Below the pieces are notes generated by a model. The model saw only the letters and a list, made by a program, of their open reading frames with translations. It searched no databases and was not told the origin of the DNA. This document shows, one piece after another, positions 34,489 to 46,758 of a stretch of 64,000 bases of DNA. The stretch is from Auricularia sp. M13 (lineage: Eukaryota; Basidiomycota; Agaricomycetes; Auriculariales; Auriculariaceae): positions 5,766,001 through 5,830,000 of the forward strand of contig CM073193.1 of assembly GCA_037042915.1 (NCBI GenBank), read 5' to 3'. The stretch's first letter is position 1. Each line of letters begins with the position of its first letter. Both the position numbers and the translations under genes were made by a program.

Positions 34489-34866
34489 GCGCGGAGGGCT
34501 GAGTCCGAAAACGTTTGTTCTCGGACTTCCCACAAGCAAATTTGGACATAATTTTCTTTATCTCCCGTTAACAAAGTTGATAATTTATCTGTAGAGTAAT
34601 ATGAGGCTGAGGTGACTTGGAGAACTCATTAGGGTGCCTTGGTCGCTAGTCGCGGTGATACAAAGCAGACACAGCGACGACAGTTTCTTCAAAGATGACC
34701 GGAGCAGTCTCATCAAAGTCTCTTAAATTCAGCTTCGCCCATTAAAAGAGCCGTCGACATCAAAAATCTAGTAACTACATAAATCGCATCCAATCTTCCT
34801 GCACTCAAGCCTGGCTCTTCTTCTGGAGCTCCAGTACAGACTTGGCCGTATCTTCAAATCGCGGAA
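34489..34866. other. Intergenic region, nothing recognised
   Basis: This AT-rich stretch lies between the small protein's start and the 3' end of the reductase gene. It probably combines a promoter and a terminator. Confidence 0.4.
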
Positions 34867-36202
34867 TCAGCCAACCCACTCAACATGGAAGCTCAGGGAC
34901 GACGCACCGACAACGCTCTCCTCAAGGGTGCGGAATGTCAGCCCAAGCACGCGCTTAGCCTTGCTGTTATCCGCAATGAAATGCATGCCGTCAGTCTTCA
35001 CCACGCCCGGCTCGCCCACCGGAATCCTATCGCGCAGCTCGGGGAAGCGCCTGCGCAGGATGTCGACGATCTCCTGGCCCGTGAAGTCCGACTTGTCCGC
35101 GGCGACGATGAAGCGCTCGCCGCCCGCGGCGGGCGTGGTGAGCGCGCGGACGTGCGCCGCGGCGAGGTCGCGCGCGTCCACCCACACCTCCTTGTTGTGC
35201 GTGATTTCGGCGGGTATCCCGAGGAGGTAGTCGCTGATGCGCTTGGTGGAGGTGTTGAGCGAGTCGAGGGATTGGTCCTGCCACGCGCACCCACGGTCAG
35301 TACTGTAGACATACGGATGAGAATGCACGCGTACGTTTACGACGGGGCCAAAGATCCAAGGCCTGCACATACCATGTTCAGTAAGGGAGTTAGTTGAACG
35401 GGTGAGACGACGAGGGACGCACGGGTTGAGCACGACAAGGTCGAAGTTCGGCTTCTCCTCCTCGACGAACTTGGTCGCGGCGAGCTCGGCGAACTTCTTG
35501 GACGCCATGTACGTCACCTGGTGGACATTGATGGCCTGCTCCCACGTCACGGGGTTCCAGTCTGCCAGTGGCGCCGTCAGTCCGCGCCTCTCAGGTCAGA
35601 ACGCGAGATGCAGACGCACCGGCCTCGGTGAACCGCGTGCCCGGCCACGCCGCCCTCGACGGGTCCAGGATGGTGGCGAAACTAAATTAACGACAGCGGT
35701 GAGCATACATATACCGATGGCGCTTCACAATGCGATCCGAAATTCGAACCTGCTAGTCACGACGACGCGCCTGACGCGCGGCGCTCTCTTCTTGATGCTC
35801 TCGAGGATGCCGCGCGTGCCCTGCACGGCGGGCCGGAGGAAGTCGCGCTCGGGGTCCGCGACGTTGTTGTGGAACGGCGACGCGGTGTGCACGACGAAGT
35901 CGAGCGCCGGGTCCGCCACGACGGCCGCGTCGAACGCGCCGGGCTCCGCGATGTCCGCGACGATCGCAAAGTCCAGCTGCGCCGCGCGCGAGGGGTACTG
36001 CGCGGCGATGGCGGCCGCCTTGGCCTGCGAGCGCACGGTGCAGCGCACCCAGAATCTAGAGTGGTTGTCGGGTGAGGATATCGCCCCTGATAGCTGAGGA
36101 GGTGTAGATGCAGACGCACCCGTGCTCGAGGAGCGCTTGCAGAACGTGCGCGGCGACGAAGCCGGAGGCGCCGGTGAGAAGGACGCGCGGCGGGGTGGAC
36201 AT
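34867..36202 (-). CDS. NAD(P)-dependent reductase, extended short-chain dehydrogenase family (Gre2/ketoreductase-like)
   Basis: The gene has six exons (36202-36120, 36055-35750, 35681-35620, 35561-35423, 35362-35335, 35277-34867) and 342 residues. The Rossmann start LLTGASGFVAAHVLQ holds the TGxxGF cofactor motif. RSQAKA supplies the basic residues expected for NADPH. DFVVHTASPF, the RVVVTSS strand and the catalytic YMASK (YxxxK) follow, then LNPPWIFGP, typical of methylglyoxal reductase/Gre2 and dihydroflavonol-type reductases. Such enzymes reduce aldehydes or ketones in the cytosol. The actual substrate cannot be read from sequence. Intron 4 (35363-35422) and intron 5 are open in frame, so unspliced forms would still translate partway. 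Confidence 0.9.
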
Positions 36203-37649
36203 GGATGGTGGTTGGTCGAGTTCGAATGGATCACTGCAATATGCTGCAGCTTCGCAATCTCGACGCCTTTTATGATGAGATCCTCATTCCCACTGGCAGG
36301 CCGCCCAATCGGATGTGTCAGCAGCTCGCACACACCGTGCTGGCTGACAAATGCTGATGTGATGCCCTGGCTGCGGACGCACGCGGCATACGCGTCCCCC
36401 TGCCGGAGCCATCTCAACCTCTGGACGAATAACGAAGCAATCTTGGTCCCTAGACTCATGAATTGCCTAAAATCTGCTTCAAAGCTCGTCCTCTTTCACT
36501 CACATTTGACAAATTCCAGATTCAAGCGGCTGCAAGAACCAACCAACCCCCAGGTTGAGCTCAAGTAGCTCCGCCTGCCCTCGGACTCGGAGTAACCAGT
36601 AAAGGAGCAAAACAGGCTTATAAATGCTGACAGAGCAGAGCACGCAAGCGATATGAACACCCTGAGCGTTCTTTCTTGGTCGCCGGTTGTCCGAATAAGG
36701 AGCATTGAAAGAATCGACGATCATTGCTTACGGAGCTAGCCTGAGGAAAGTGATTGAATGACCCACCTATCCACACCTGGCGGCCCATTATGTACCTGAG
36801 AACGCGCTGCGGCAAAAGAGGAGTTGCAGTCTGCGCACGCGTGTTCTGCGTCGAGTTCTACTTACCTCTGCCAGTGCTCCCTACCCGCGGCACGTGCACT
36901 GAATCCAGGGACACGGACTCAGCTCTATATCCAGTAGTATCCGCCAATCTGCCATCGTACCCTCTAGAGTACTTGCAGAACGATTAGCTCCCGCCATCAA
37001 GTCCCTCTGCAGCGAAAGAAAGGGCGAAAACAGGCTTACAAACGCTTACGGAGCAGAGCACGTCAAGGTGTCACGATATGAACGCCGGAGAAGGATAAGC
37101 GGAGGGTCCGCAGACAGCTGCCAGAGGGTGAGTCAGGATCCTAGGAGGGTGGTTGAATTATCCGCGGGCCTCGTAATGTAGCCAAGGGCAATAAATACTA
37201 CGGAGCTCGGCGCAGAACCCATCGCGTGTCAAGCTTATCTATGGCGCGTCACTTGACCGAGTTATGGAGCGAGTTATAATACAGGTAGCATAGTGGGTTT
37301 AAGCGCAGTGGAAGGCTGCCAGAGGATAAACTATCTACGAGTAATCGGGGCGAAGGAGGGGATTATACCATTTACTTTGCTCTTCTAGATGTTGCGCTCA
37401 CAAACTCAGTCTTCAGAGAAATGCGACGTTTTCGCTTACATTTTCACAACGAGCGATTGGCTTGTACGAATCAGTTAGAAGAGTGCATTACGGGACATTG
37501 ACGCTTTGCGAAGCCAGTTGAATCAGATCGTGGAGACAGACGAGAAATGCATTAACATTTCATCGACTTTACTCGTCGCATTCCGGGTACCAATACAGAC
37601 AGAAAAGAAAGAGGATTTAGATCACAAGCAGCAAAGACGACGGAGGCGT
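36203..37649. other. Intergenic region with a diverged direct repeat
   Basis: No gene is recognised. A segment of about 55 bp near 36605-36658 (AAAACAGGCTTATAAATGCT...GATATGAAC) recurs diverged at 37022-37083. The left side holds the reductase promoter and the right side the cyclophilin 3' region. Confidence 0.4.
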
Positions 37650-38312
37650 TCAGAGGGTGCCGCTATCGGAGATGGTGATCTTCTTGGAGGTGGCGCCGGA
37701 GCGGGAGCCAAGGGCCTCGATCTTCTTGACGAGGTCGAAGCCGTCGACGACCTCGCCAAAGACGACGTGCTTGCCGTCGAGCCAGTCGGTCTTGACCGTC
37801 GTGATGAAGAACTGCGATCGTGAGCGATGACGTCAGCGATGGCGATCCCGATAGGCGCCGGGACTCGCGAGCGCACCTGGGAGCCGTTCGTGTTCTTGCC
37901 GGCGTTGGCCATGGAGAGCAGGCCGGGCTTGTGGTGCTTGAGCTGGAAGTTCTCGTCTGTAGGATGGGATCGGGTGAGTTGGGGGTGAATATATGCGCTC
38001 TGGACGGACCGGCAAACTTCTCGCCGTAGATGGACTTGCCGCCGGTGCCGTCGTGGTTGGTAAAGTCGCCGCCCTGGAGCATGAAGGACGGGATGACGCG
38101 GTGGAAGGACGAGCCCTTGTACCCGAAGCCGTGCACGCCCGTCGCCAGCTCCCGGAAGTTCTTCGCCGTCTTCGGCACCACGTCGTCGTACAGCCGGAAC
38201 GTGATCCTCCCCGCGTGCTCGTTGTTGATCGCGATGTCGAACTGCACACAGCACGGAGTTAGCGCCGCTCAGAGCCGTACACGTCGCCGGGGACGCACGT
38301 AGACGTTGGCCA
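37650..38312 (-). CDS. CPR1: Peptidyl-prolyl cis-trans isomerase, cyclophilin A
   Basis: Cyclophilin A isomerises proline bonds in the cytosol and binds cyclosporin A. Four exons (38312-38298, 38241-38010, 37956-37877, 37811-37650) give 162 residues, the standard length. The first exon encodes only MANVY. Active-site sequence is complete: [23 protein letters not shown], the [20 protein letters not shown] stretch across an intron, and [12 protein letters not shown] with the tryptophan needed for cyclosporin binding. There is no signal peptide or extra domain. Confidence 0.96.
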
Positions 38313-40672
38313 TGGTAAGAGCGAGGACTGACTGCTTCCGGCGCGCTGGGCCGTCCAGGGGCAGTCTTATACCCCGCAGGCCCTCAGTGGCGCTGCAATC
38401 GATGGCCATCGATAACCCGATAAAGCATCTGCTCCCGATAGAGTTTTGGACTCTCATCGCCATCGCAGACACGGAGCTCTGAAAGCTTGTGTCTTGTGCT
38501 CAGACGAGTACACGCCGGCCGGGACGGTACATTGACGACGCAATGTTATCGCTCGTAGGCATCTTCGTCCGTGCGTAGAGTCTGAGCGCTACCCGAGTTA
38601 GCACAAGCACATGAACAGATCGTCCAGCCGTGCTGCATGGCGCACAGGACGCGATGCAGCTTCGGTTGTGCGCAGAGTCTGAGCGCCGCAGCGGTGCTGG
38701 CCCGGTTGCACGAACGCCGAGTCGAGACCGCGCAAGAAGCAGGGCTTATTAGGAGTTGCTGCATCGCCCTTTTACCAACTCGGCTCTGCCAGCACAACGA
38801 AAGCAAGCTGCCCGAGTAAGTTATGGCGGGATTCCCCCATGAGCGCGCGACAGGGCAGTCCGTGAAGAGCGGGTAGCGTCGACCATTGACAGTGCTCCAT
38901 TGCTTCAGTAAATATTTGCGAACAGTGTGTTCCCACTGGCAGCATCTCAGCAAACGAGCTGAAGAACGGTTCCAGGGAAGCACTGTCGCCTCCTTGCATG
39001 ACAAATAATGCAACGAGACGATTCCGCGAGCCAAAAGCTTGAAGGAGAAGCACCAGTGCCAGGCCTCGAAACGAAAACAAGCGGGCGCAAGCTAGTCATC
39101 GACATGGGGAATCCCCAGAGACGGCACTACCACTGCAATCCAGCGCCCACGGGTATCGGAAGTCTACGGTACATTGCCCAAGAAGGAACCCGGTGTAGCA
39201 GCGCCCTCCTCGCGAGCGGGCACTGGCACGTGACGACTGAATAAAGGCTGACTGGGAGGAAAAGCCAAGCTCCTTCCCAGCTGGGCCCGCATTCGACACG
39301 ATGCAAGCAAGGTACTCTGTTGCATCGTGTCGAATGCGGGGCCAGTCGGGAAGAAGCTTGAGGAAAAGCCGGTCTGGACTGCGGACAACAGGCTTCCGGG
39401 GGGTTGCGGCCACAGCACAGCACAGCGCACGAAAGCCCAAGGGAAAGATAGCCAGGACCACCAGGAGATTATATAGCGGGCACGACAGTAGAGCACGGCG
39501 ACCGTGACGGAGCCGCATGTCCCGTACAGTCGACCTTGCAGCGCGGGCACGGGGCGGTGTAGCGGCGGACGAGAACATAAAACCTCCACTATACGCCTAT
39601 GTCAACGTCAAAGACAGGCCTGTACCGTAACCGAGCCCAGCATCCGTTATCGCGCCGGGCACACCGAGCCAGCAATTTTTCCGCTGCAAAAAGGGAGTTG
39701 GATGGGTAGACTGGTGATTTCGAGGGCTTAAGCACAGGTGCCAAGGGGTCTAAGCAGAGTATCCTGCATCAGGATAAGTAGACCCAGAGCGCGCGGCGCG
39801 ATGGACGAAAAATGTTGGAGGTTTGGATCCGAGGGTTCGTGTAAACTCCGACTTCCGTTATCTCCACCGGCCAGGCCCGAGGCCTCTTAGGAGTTAGAAC
39901 GTCGTCTCAGGCTGGTCTGGAATTTATATGACCGTAAATGACTTACGCAGAAGCTGAAATAATTTTACTTTCGATATTTGTGCATGTATATTGCGTCTCT
40001 TTTACAATAGCACCTGTATTTTCTAGAACTGTAGACGCACGATACTGTATCTTCTTACTACTGTGATCTCCTTTGCAGATGTTACGTCCGAAGATTAGTA
40101 TCTTCTCGGGATCTGAATCAACTTGAATGCCGCACTATCGTTGTCTCTGCCTCGAGCGGAAATAATGATGGGCCCCAAGGAATCACAGGTGAACGAGCAT
40201 TGCGAGGAGAGGCCAGAGATGCGCAAGCTCACGAGAGTTCAATTATTCGTCGAGCTCGTCAAGCACTCAATCGAGTCAAGCTTTGGAACGCTTGAGAGGA
40301 TTCACGCGCTCGTGAAAGCAAAATTGGCAGAACCGTTGTTGTACGAGCCTGAGTCGCCCATGCACTCACGTACTGGTAGCTCAACGAGGCTTGACGAGCT
40401 TCGTTCTCACTCCTCGATAGCGTAGCAGCGTCTGACTCGTCTAACCGTACCCATGATTCGGCGTCGCCGTCGCAGTAAACAGTTAAGACGCTTATTTCAA
40501 CCAGGGAAGTGACCGTCTCATCTTCCCGTCAGGGATCTTAGTTAGCGCTGCGTCCATTGACCACCATTCTCCCCATCCGGTCCGCTTGTGGAGGCAAGCA
40601 GCACTGGCTGTGTATCGGGGTTTAGGTAAGTATGACACGCATAAGTACAGGTGACCCGATGCGGAGCCAAGA
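38313..40672. other. Long non-coding stretch with a hairpin element
   Basis: This is 2.4 kb without a confident gene. The frame 39034-38546 (minus) is cysteine- and arginine-rich and looks like chance. A small frame with ATG near 40144-40423 (plus) has coding-like composition (KLTRVQLFVELVKHS) but no homology or partner exon I can identify. A TATATAGCGG near 39470-39479 resembles a promoter. The hairpin 39256-39370 is listed separately. Confidence 0.4.
39256..39370. repeat. Fold-back element flanked by an 11-bp direct repeat
   Basis: CCCGCATTCGACACGATGCAA (39286-39306) and its exact inverted copy (39320-39340) enclose a 13-nt loop. The arms extend with mismatches to about 40 nt each. GAGGAAAAGCC occurs directly outside both ends (39256-39266 and 39360-39370) as an 11-bp direct repeat, like a target-site duplication. 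Confidence 0.75.
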
Positions 40673-42444
40673 CTAGCTGGATTGACTCCCATCCGACTCT
40701 ATAACCCACCATCGATTGTCTTCACCATCGCATTCGTTCTCAGAGCTCGAATTCTCCGATTCGGAGGAGTCGTCGCCCGAATCAGTGAACTGCGCCTCGG
40801 GCTCTTCCTCCTCCCCTTTGTCGGCAACCGGAGCATGCTCAACACCGTCTGCGGTCGCCAGGCGCACATGGGTGGGGCCCAGCAGGCAGCCGACGCCCGC
40901 GCGGAACCAGGACGGGATCGACGGCTCAGGCCAGTCCAGTAACGCAAAGTTGAACTGCTTCCCGTGCATAGCGCAGAACACGGCGCGGGTGTGCAGGAAG
41001 CTCAGCAGTTCGGCGAGTACCTGGTCGCTCGTGTCCGAGTGGGGCGCCCAGCGGATTTGAACGGACTCGAGCTCCGCGCAGAGATATCTAGGGGGTCTAC
41101 AGATCCAATCGCGGCAGACGTCCGCGGTCAAGTAGGCGGGCGTCGGCGAATCGCCATTTCGGTCGAAGTCCGAGAGTGAGCCGCTGGGAAACTGGCAATT
41201 AATGAAAGAGATGCTTTTCATGTGTCGCATGCAGTCGTGGGCGTACCAAAGGCGCTGACTGGGCCCGACGAGTTCGATATCGACGATAGTGGGGAAGGCA
41301 TCGAAGAAGGCCTGGCCCAATACCGCGCCCTTTGCGATAGCGTCGGCCCAGATATTCAGTTTCTTGAGCCGGGGAGCCGACAATCCCGGCGGGAGCACGC
41401 TCGCAAAGGCGATGAAGTCATCACCGCCACCACGAAGCTTTAGACATTCCAAGAAAGGGAGCGTGTATCTTAGCGTCGGCGGAGTAATTGTGTTCAGCCT
41501 GGTGAATACCTTAAGCAACGACAACCTCCGCAGTGAGGGGAGCGCGCTCAGAGCGCGCCAGAGATGGTCCAACTCATTCATATAGACGTCAATGTGTGCT
41601 GAGACAACCGTACTGAGTCGTAGCATCGGGGGCGGCTGAAATTTCACACCGCGAGTGCTAAGCGCTTTGAGAGACAAGGCCTTCGACAGCCAGTGCGATT
41701 CCATCGTCTCCTGGAGACCAACAACGTGCAGCTCCTCCAGCAGCGGCGTTGGGCGGTTGAGCAGCAGATCGTCCAGCAACACCATAATGTGCAGCCTTGT
41801 GTGAACTCGAAGCTTCACGGTGCGCCAACGATAGGCATCCTGGGCCACGATGGGCAGCACGGACGCGATACCAGTAGTAGGATCCTCGCTAGGGTAAGCA
41901 AGCCATTGACGGTGAGAGAGCTCAATATGGAGTCCAAGCGCGCGCGACCGTGCGAGGAAAAGTAACTGACCAAGTCTAGCATGGAATTAACTTGCCGCGG
42001 GGATGATGTAGTCCGCGGCAAAGAGATGTGGGTCCATAATTCGGGCGTGTTCAGCGCGACATTTCGCCAATGGCGGCAGACGGCAGCAAGGCGGTTAGGA
42101 GTTATCACGCGCAATGCGTTGAGTCCCCTGGCCTCGGAACCATCTTCTAGCCAGTTTGAATCCTCCAAAGTGCACCATAGCTCGCGCCAGATTGCGGTAA
42201 GGAGTTCAACAGGCAGGCTGTGGATGATGTCCGGGTCAAATGCCAGGAGCTGCCGTATACTTGCGCATTCTTCATTAGCGTGTGAGGAGCGAGCCAGTGC
42301 AGCATTCAAAGCAGCGGTGGCCTCTGCAGCCCGAACCTTGGCCTGCTCGAGTTTGGCATTGAGCAGAGCGCGCCGAGCCTCTTGAAGCTCGAGGTCGCGT
42401 GCCAAACCGTGCCGGCGAGCGAGCCGTTGAGCCTGGGGGATCAT
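40673..42444 (-). CDS. F-box/leucine-rich protein with acidic C-terminus
   Basis: This is probably a substrate adaptor of an SCF ubiquitin ligase. The first part (from ATG 42444) encodes a coiled-coil segment (ALLNAKLEQAKVRAAEATAALN), then the F-box (IHSLPVELLTAIWREL ... LAAVCRHWRNVALNTPELW). The second part (to 40673) encodes leucine-rich repeats (LLEELHVVGL, PSLRRLSLLKV, PFLECLKLRG) and a C-terminus rich in Asp, Glu and Ser. The two parts are in different frames. The join lies between about 41990 and 41890: the first frame reads to SPRQVNSMLDL and the second resumes around LHIELSHRQW. An intron of about 50 bp is likely, but I could not fix its borders, so a frameshift remains possible. This is the only F-box gene here without an obvious disabling change. 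Confidence 0.75.
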
Positions 42445-42703
42445 CAGCGTGACCGCCCAGCGCGACTACGCTTCGTGATTTTTGAGGCGAAAAGTCGAGA
42501 GACAGGTTGCGGGATCTACCGGCCGTGCCCCGGAAGGCTAACAGGGTCATTGAGCGCTTGATCTAACTTCTGGAGCTATGATTTGAGCAAGCGCAGGAAT
42601 ATATATTTAAAGGATAGTTAAAAACAAAGAGCGGAAGCGCGCATCCTCAGCGAGGCACAGCGTCCCCCGCCCGCGCACGAAAAAATACTTAATAATAATC
42701 AGA
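42445..42703. other. Short intergenic region
   Basis: About 260 bp form the promoter side of the F-box gene and the 3' end of the GH78 gene. TATATATTTAAA near 42599-42610 is an AT-rich core that could serve either. Confidence 0.35.
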
Positions 42704-45700
42704 TTACATGCTAACGATGGAATGCTTCCCCGCCGGCAACCTGTTGATGAAGACGTAGTCGCCATTAAAGGTGACGTCCGACCTAATAGCTCTGCGGGAG
42801 ACGTTGGCGGCGTCGTCAGACCATACCGTGCGGCCGTTCAGCACAACCTTGCGCGCTCCGCGTGCCTGCAGGGGGCCCGAGTCGCGGCGCGCAACGGGTA
42901 CGCCAACGCGGGCGACCGTGCTCTTCGGGCCGTCGACGTCGAGCTGCAGCTTCCCATCGACGACCTTCCAGCTGACGCTGATTTCGCCGCGCGGCGTCGG
43001 CATGGTGCCGCTCGCCCACTCGATGTCGCCGGGATGCGGGATGACATCGTATGTCGCAAAGCCCGGCGAGGTCGGCTCGATGCCCAGCACTCTCGTAGAC
43101 TACACCAAAATCAGGATCCATGGATTCCGTGACTGGATCTCCCGTTTACGTACCAAAGCAACAGCAGCGCCAGATGCCCAACCGTGTGCCATGCTGGAGA
43201 AGGCGCCCTCGTACGCGCCAATATCGCCGCCAGTGCCGACGCCCTCCCAGAACGTATTGCCCGGGTCGCGCGTGACCTGGAAGCCCCAGCTGCGGCGGAT
43301 GAGCTCGAGCGCGCCGGCATCGTCACCGACATGGAAGCGTGCCATGACCTCGGGGTGGCTAATGAAGTTGTACACACGGTCGGATGTGCCGCCGCCGAAG
43401 CAGTCTTTGTCGACAAATGCGTTGCCCCATTCGCGCTTGAGCGTGTTGGTGAGGTACGCAAGACTCTGCGTAGAGCGCTCGGGCGTGCTGCTGTTCGAAA
43501 GGATCGCGAACGCCGTCGCGTCCTGCGAGTGACAGTCGTTCGTGCGGCCGCCCGCGCCGGAGTCGCGCCAAGCGCCGGCGCCGGCGTCCCAGAGGTCGGA
43601 CGCTGCGATGGCGGCCGAGACGGCGTCTGCGCGTCCGGCCCATGAGCTGGCTTCGTCGTTGTGCCCGAGGAACTTGGCAATAAGGGAGGCCGAGCGCAGC
43701 GCGCGGACGTAGTTCCCGTTGTAGTATGTGATGACGCCCTGGCGGGGAAGGAAGGCGCTGATACGGCCGTTAGCCACCAACAGCGACAAACCCACACTGC
43801 ACGCACTAGTCTCCGTATCCCGACCAGTCGCCGCTCTTGTCGAGCAGGCCAGCGCCGTTCGTCACGCTGGGGTACCATCCGTCGATGAGCTTCTTGAGCG
43901 CGTCCCAGATCGTCGAGGCGAACTCTTGCTCCCCGGTGTACAGCACGAAATCGCCGCTGGCGACGGCCCACCACGCCGAGTAATCGAAAAGCGTGAGGCC
44001 GTAGTGGGAGATACTTGCAGGTGGGATCCAGCCGTCGTCACGCTGGTGCAGCGCGAGGTCGAGCAGGACGTTGCGCGCGCCCTCAAGGTCGGCGTGGGAG
44101 ACGAGGTCGATGAGTACCTGCACGGCAGTATCTCCGACATACGGGTCGCGGTCGCGCTTCGCGCCGTCGTGCAGCACAACCTTGCCGTCCAGAGAGTCGG
44201 AATACGCGTTGCGCGGGTCGACCGTGTCACGCGTGAACGTGTCGGTGTTGAGCTCGTTCGTGTACACGCAGCCATACCAGATCTTGTTGAGCAGGTCGTC
44301 GGACGAGAGGAAGTGGCCCTTGTAAGTGTCCGGGGTGCCGACGTACGCGGTGAAGGCCAGAGAGACACCGTTGGGTGCGAGCTCCACCCAACCGTTCGGC
44401 GACGAGTGGGACTCGTGACCGGGCGTCTGGCCTAGGTACACGCGCACGTAGCGGAAGCCGCGCAGCCCGTCAGCACAGATCTGTTTGTCGAACTGGCACT
44501 TCTTCTCGTCCGTCCACTTGCCACCGCTCGGAGACGGCACGAGGTCGTCCGTCCCACCGCGCTTGCTATTGTAGTCCGAGGGAGAGTAATCGGAGCTGTA
44601 GCCGAGATACTTGTCCGTCTCGCTGAATGCCAGACGGATCTGCGGTGGTGGGTCGCTCGCAGCAGCGATATTGAGCTCCAGACGACCTGCAACAACTTTG
44701 CCGAAGTCGACGTCGATGAAGGGAACGGCCTCCAAGCGCGGGAGAACTTCCGCCACACGGGTAAATATGCCTCGGCCGTTGTTCTGAGCCTTGGTGACGG
44801 TGATACGGAGGGACTTGATACTTGCGGGTTTGGAAAAGCTGACCGGAATCCAGGTGTTGGCGTTGTCGGTTATCTTGGCCTGAGAGACGTAGTTAGAGCC
44901 ATCTTCAGATGTCTCCACTTCGAAATCCTGCGGCGCTCCTGAAAATGGCTCAATGTCAATAATGTGAGGAATAACATCCATGAGACAGACCATCTGAATT
45001 CGAAACTATCGTGACGCCGGGAACGACGATAGCCTCTCCAGAGACGATGGTCAGTACATCGGGATACGCGTTCTCAGTGTCCTGTGGGTGCGTCAGCATA
45101 GCATGCAGAAGAAGATTACGGCGCAGCCACGCACGTCATTCCAGAATGTGGCCTGGTTGCCGTCGATAGCGTTGCTGGCGGCATACGAAGGTTCGTCCGG
45201 GCTCGGCGGATGTTCGCTGGACGCGGAAGCACGCGTATTAGCTGGCCAACCAGCCTCGCCTTTCACCTCTCCAAGAACGACCTCCGCGATGCGCGTGAAC
45301 ACACGCTTGCCGGTGTTGGTATTCTTCGAAACTGTGACACGCAGGTTGGTGAATGAGACCGACGCTGGAAACGTCACGAAGGGCGCCAGGCTGTCGTTGT
45401 TGGTCACGTTGGCCTGCTTGGTCCAGTTACTGCCGTCTGCAGAAGTCTCGACCACGAAGTCCTACACAAGCTCAGCGCTCACGGCTTCAAATGCATCATT
45501 GACGGCGAACCTGAATGTGTCCATCGGCACTCGAGACGATCGTGACCCCACTCGCGGTTACAGGCGATGGCGAGGTAATCTTGAGCCAGTCGGCGCTGTC
45601 GTTACCTTCGGTGGCATCATTGAAGAACGTTGATGTCGTACCTGTGCAGCCGCCCGAGGTTAACGAGCCGTCATGAGGCGGTGTGAGACGTCGAACGTAC

Positions 45701-46019
45701 CGTCGATGGCGTTCTTCGCGTCGTACGTGCGCGGCCCGTCACCGTTGCCGTTGTTGGGCTCGTGCGTGCTGGAAGCCGAGGCCGTCGTGCCCTGCGGCCA
45801 GCGCGTCTGGGCAGCGCCGGCAGTCAGCCGTGCGGGCTTGTCGCCCTTGCCAATGAGCGCGTCCGCGTTGTCCGTTCCGATGACGGATTTGCGGTGGATG
45901 GCGGTAGGGAGTACAGTACGCGACGACGGGCCGAGAACATAGGATTTCCAATCGGTGCTCTGGCCGTGAGCCGGAACGCCACCCAAAAGAACAAACGCTG
46001 CAAAGACTGCAGCGCGCAT
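42704..46019 (-). CDS. Secreted GH78 alpha-L-rhamnosidase-like enzyme with two discoidin-like domains
   Basis: Alpha-L-rhamnosidases remove terminal rhamnose from plant glycosides and pectin side chains. Seven exons (46019-45701, 45641-45511, 45461-45135, 45081-44991, 44938-43807, 43757-43154, 43099-42704) give exactly 999 residues. A signal peptide is clear (MRAAVFAAFVLLGGVPAHG). Two consecutive F5/8 type C-like domains follow: ASASSTHEP...NAIDGTTSTFFND and ASASSEHPP...NAIDGNQATFWND, each closing with RVTV or RITV plus FTR(I/V)AEV. The (alpha/alpha)6 catalytic part contains GFRYVRVYLG, HDGAKRDRDPYVGD (the acidic motif of the family), DYSAWW and AHGWASGAAVAL. A C-terminal beta-sandwich follows. 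The GDYAFLPRQ join across 43758-43806 is supported by exact phase. Confidence 0.88.
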
Positions 46020-46758
46020 AGCGAAGAAGAGACAGAAGAAAGGTGGCGGAAGGAAGAAATGGGAGAAAGCAAAGAGAGAGCGGGCGGATTGATCGTCAGC
46101 CTAAAGAGGACTCTGAGGAGTTGCAACGGCATGCATCAGCATCTCCGCAGCCGGCCAGAACGGGAAGATATCAGCAAATTTCCCCTAAAAAGATGCGGAT
46201 GATATACAATACTATTAGAGCTTCAGGAGGACAGGAATCGCGAGGATTTATCCTTGCCTTCCGATCTGCTTCGTGGGGGACAATCGTCCTTTGGGAGACG
46301 CATTTACAGTAAGCCTTACTTTCTCTGAAGATCAGAGGACCTGGCCGCTCGACTGCTGCGCGAAGCGATGAATGGTCGCCGTCACGTAGCGATACGTATG
46401 ACGTGGCACACCCGACTTGGGCGAGCGCGCAAGCCAGCGCACGGCAGGATAGTTGCGAAAATGTTCGCTAATTGTAGAAGCCTGCTCAACGCTCAAAGTC
46501 TCGATAGAAGAACCACCACCAATGCTGTTTATAGGAGTCCGAAGAATCAGCTCGGGGTTACTGCTGGGACCCATTGGAAGCCAAGTGTGCGTTTTGCAAG
46601 ACCGAATCTTTGGAGCATGATAGTCTGAATAGAATGGCGGAAATGACCATCTGTCACGTGTGGATGTGGTCCAAGTAATAGTCCAAGGTAGAGAAGAGCG
46701 GGAGATGAACTGAATCGCAAACTGCCGGGGCAACCCTTCGTCCCAACGTTGCCTGTTA
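46020..46758. other. Promoter of the GH78 gene and adjoining region
   Basis: A purine-rich leader lies just upstream of 46019. No other gene is recognised; the frames at 46332-46772 lack family resemblance. Confidence 0.4.

Noticed and set aside
40123-40425. Small plus-strand frame as a gene
   Set aside because: Composition is coding-like, but it has no recognisable family, exon partner or core promoter; kept only as a note in the intergenic entry.
43728-44435. Long plus-strand frame opposite the GH78 gene
   Set aside because: Antisense shadow of conserved catalytic-domain coding sequence on the minus strand.
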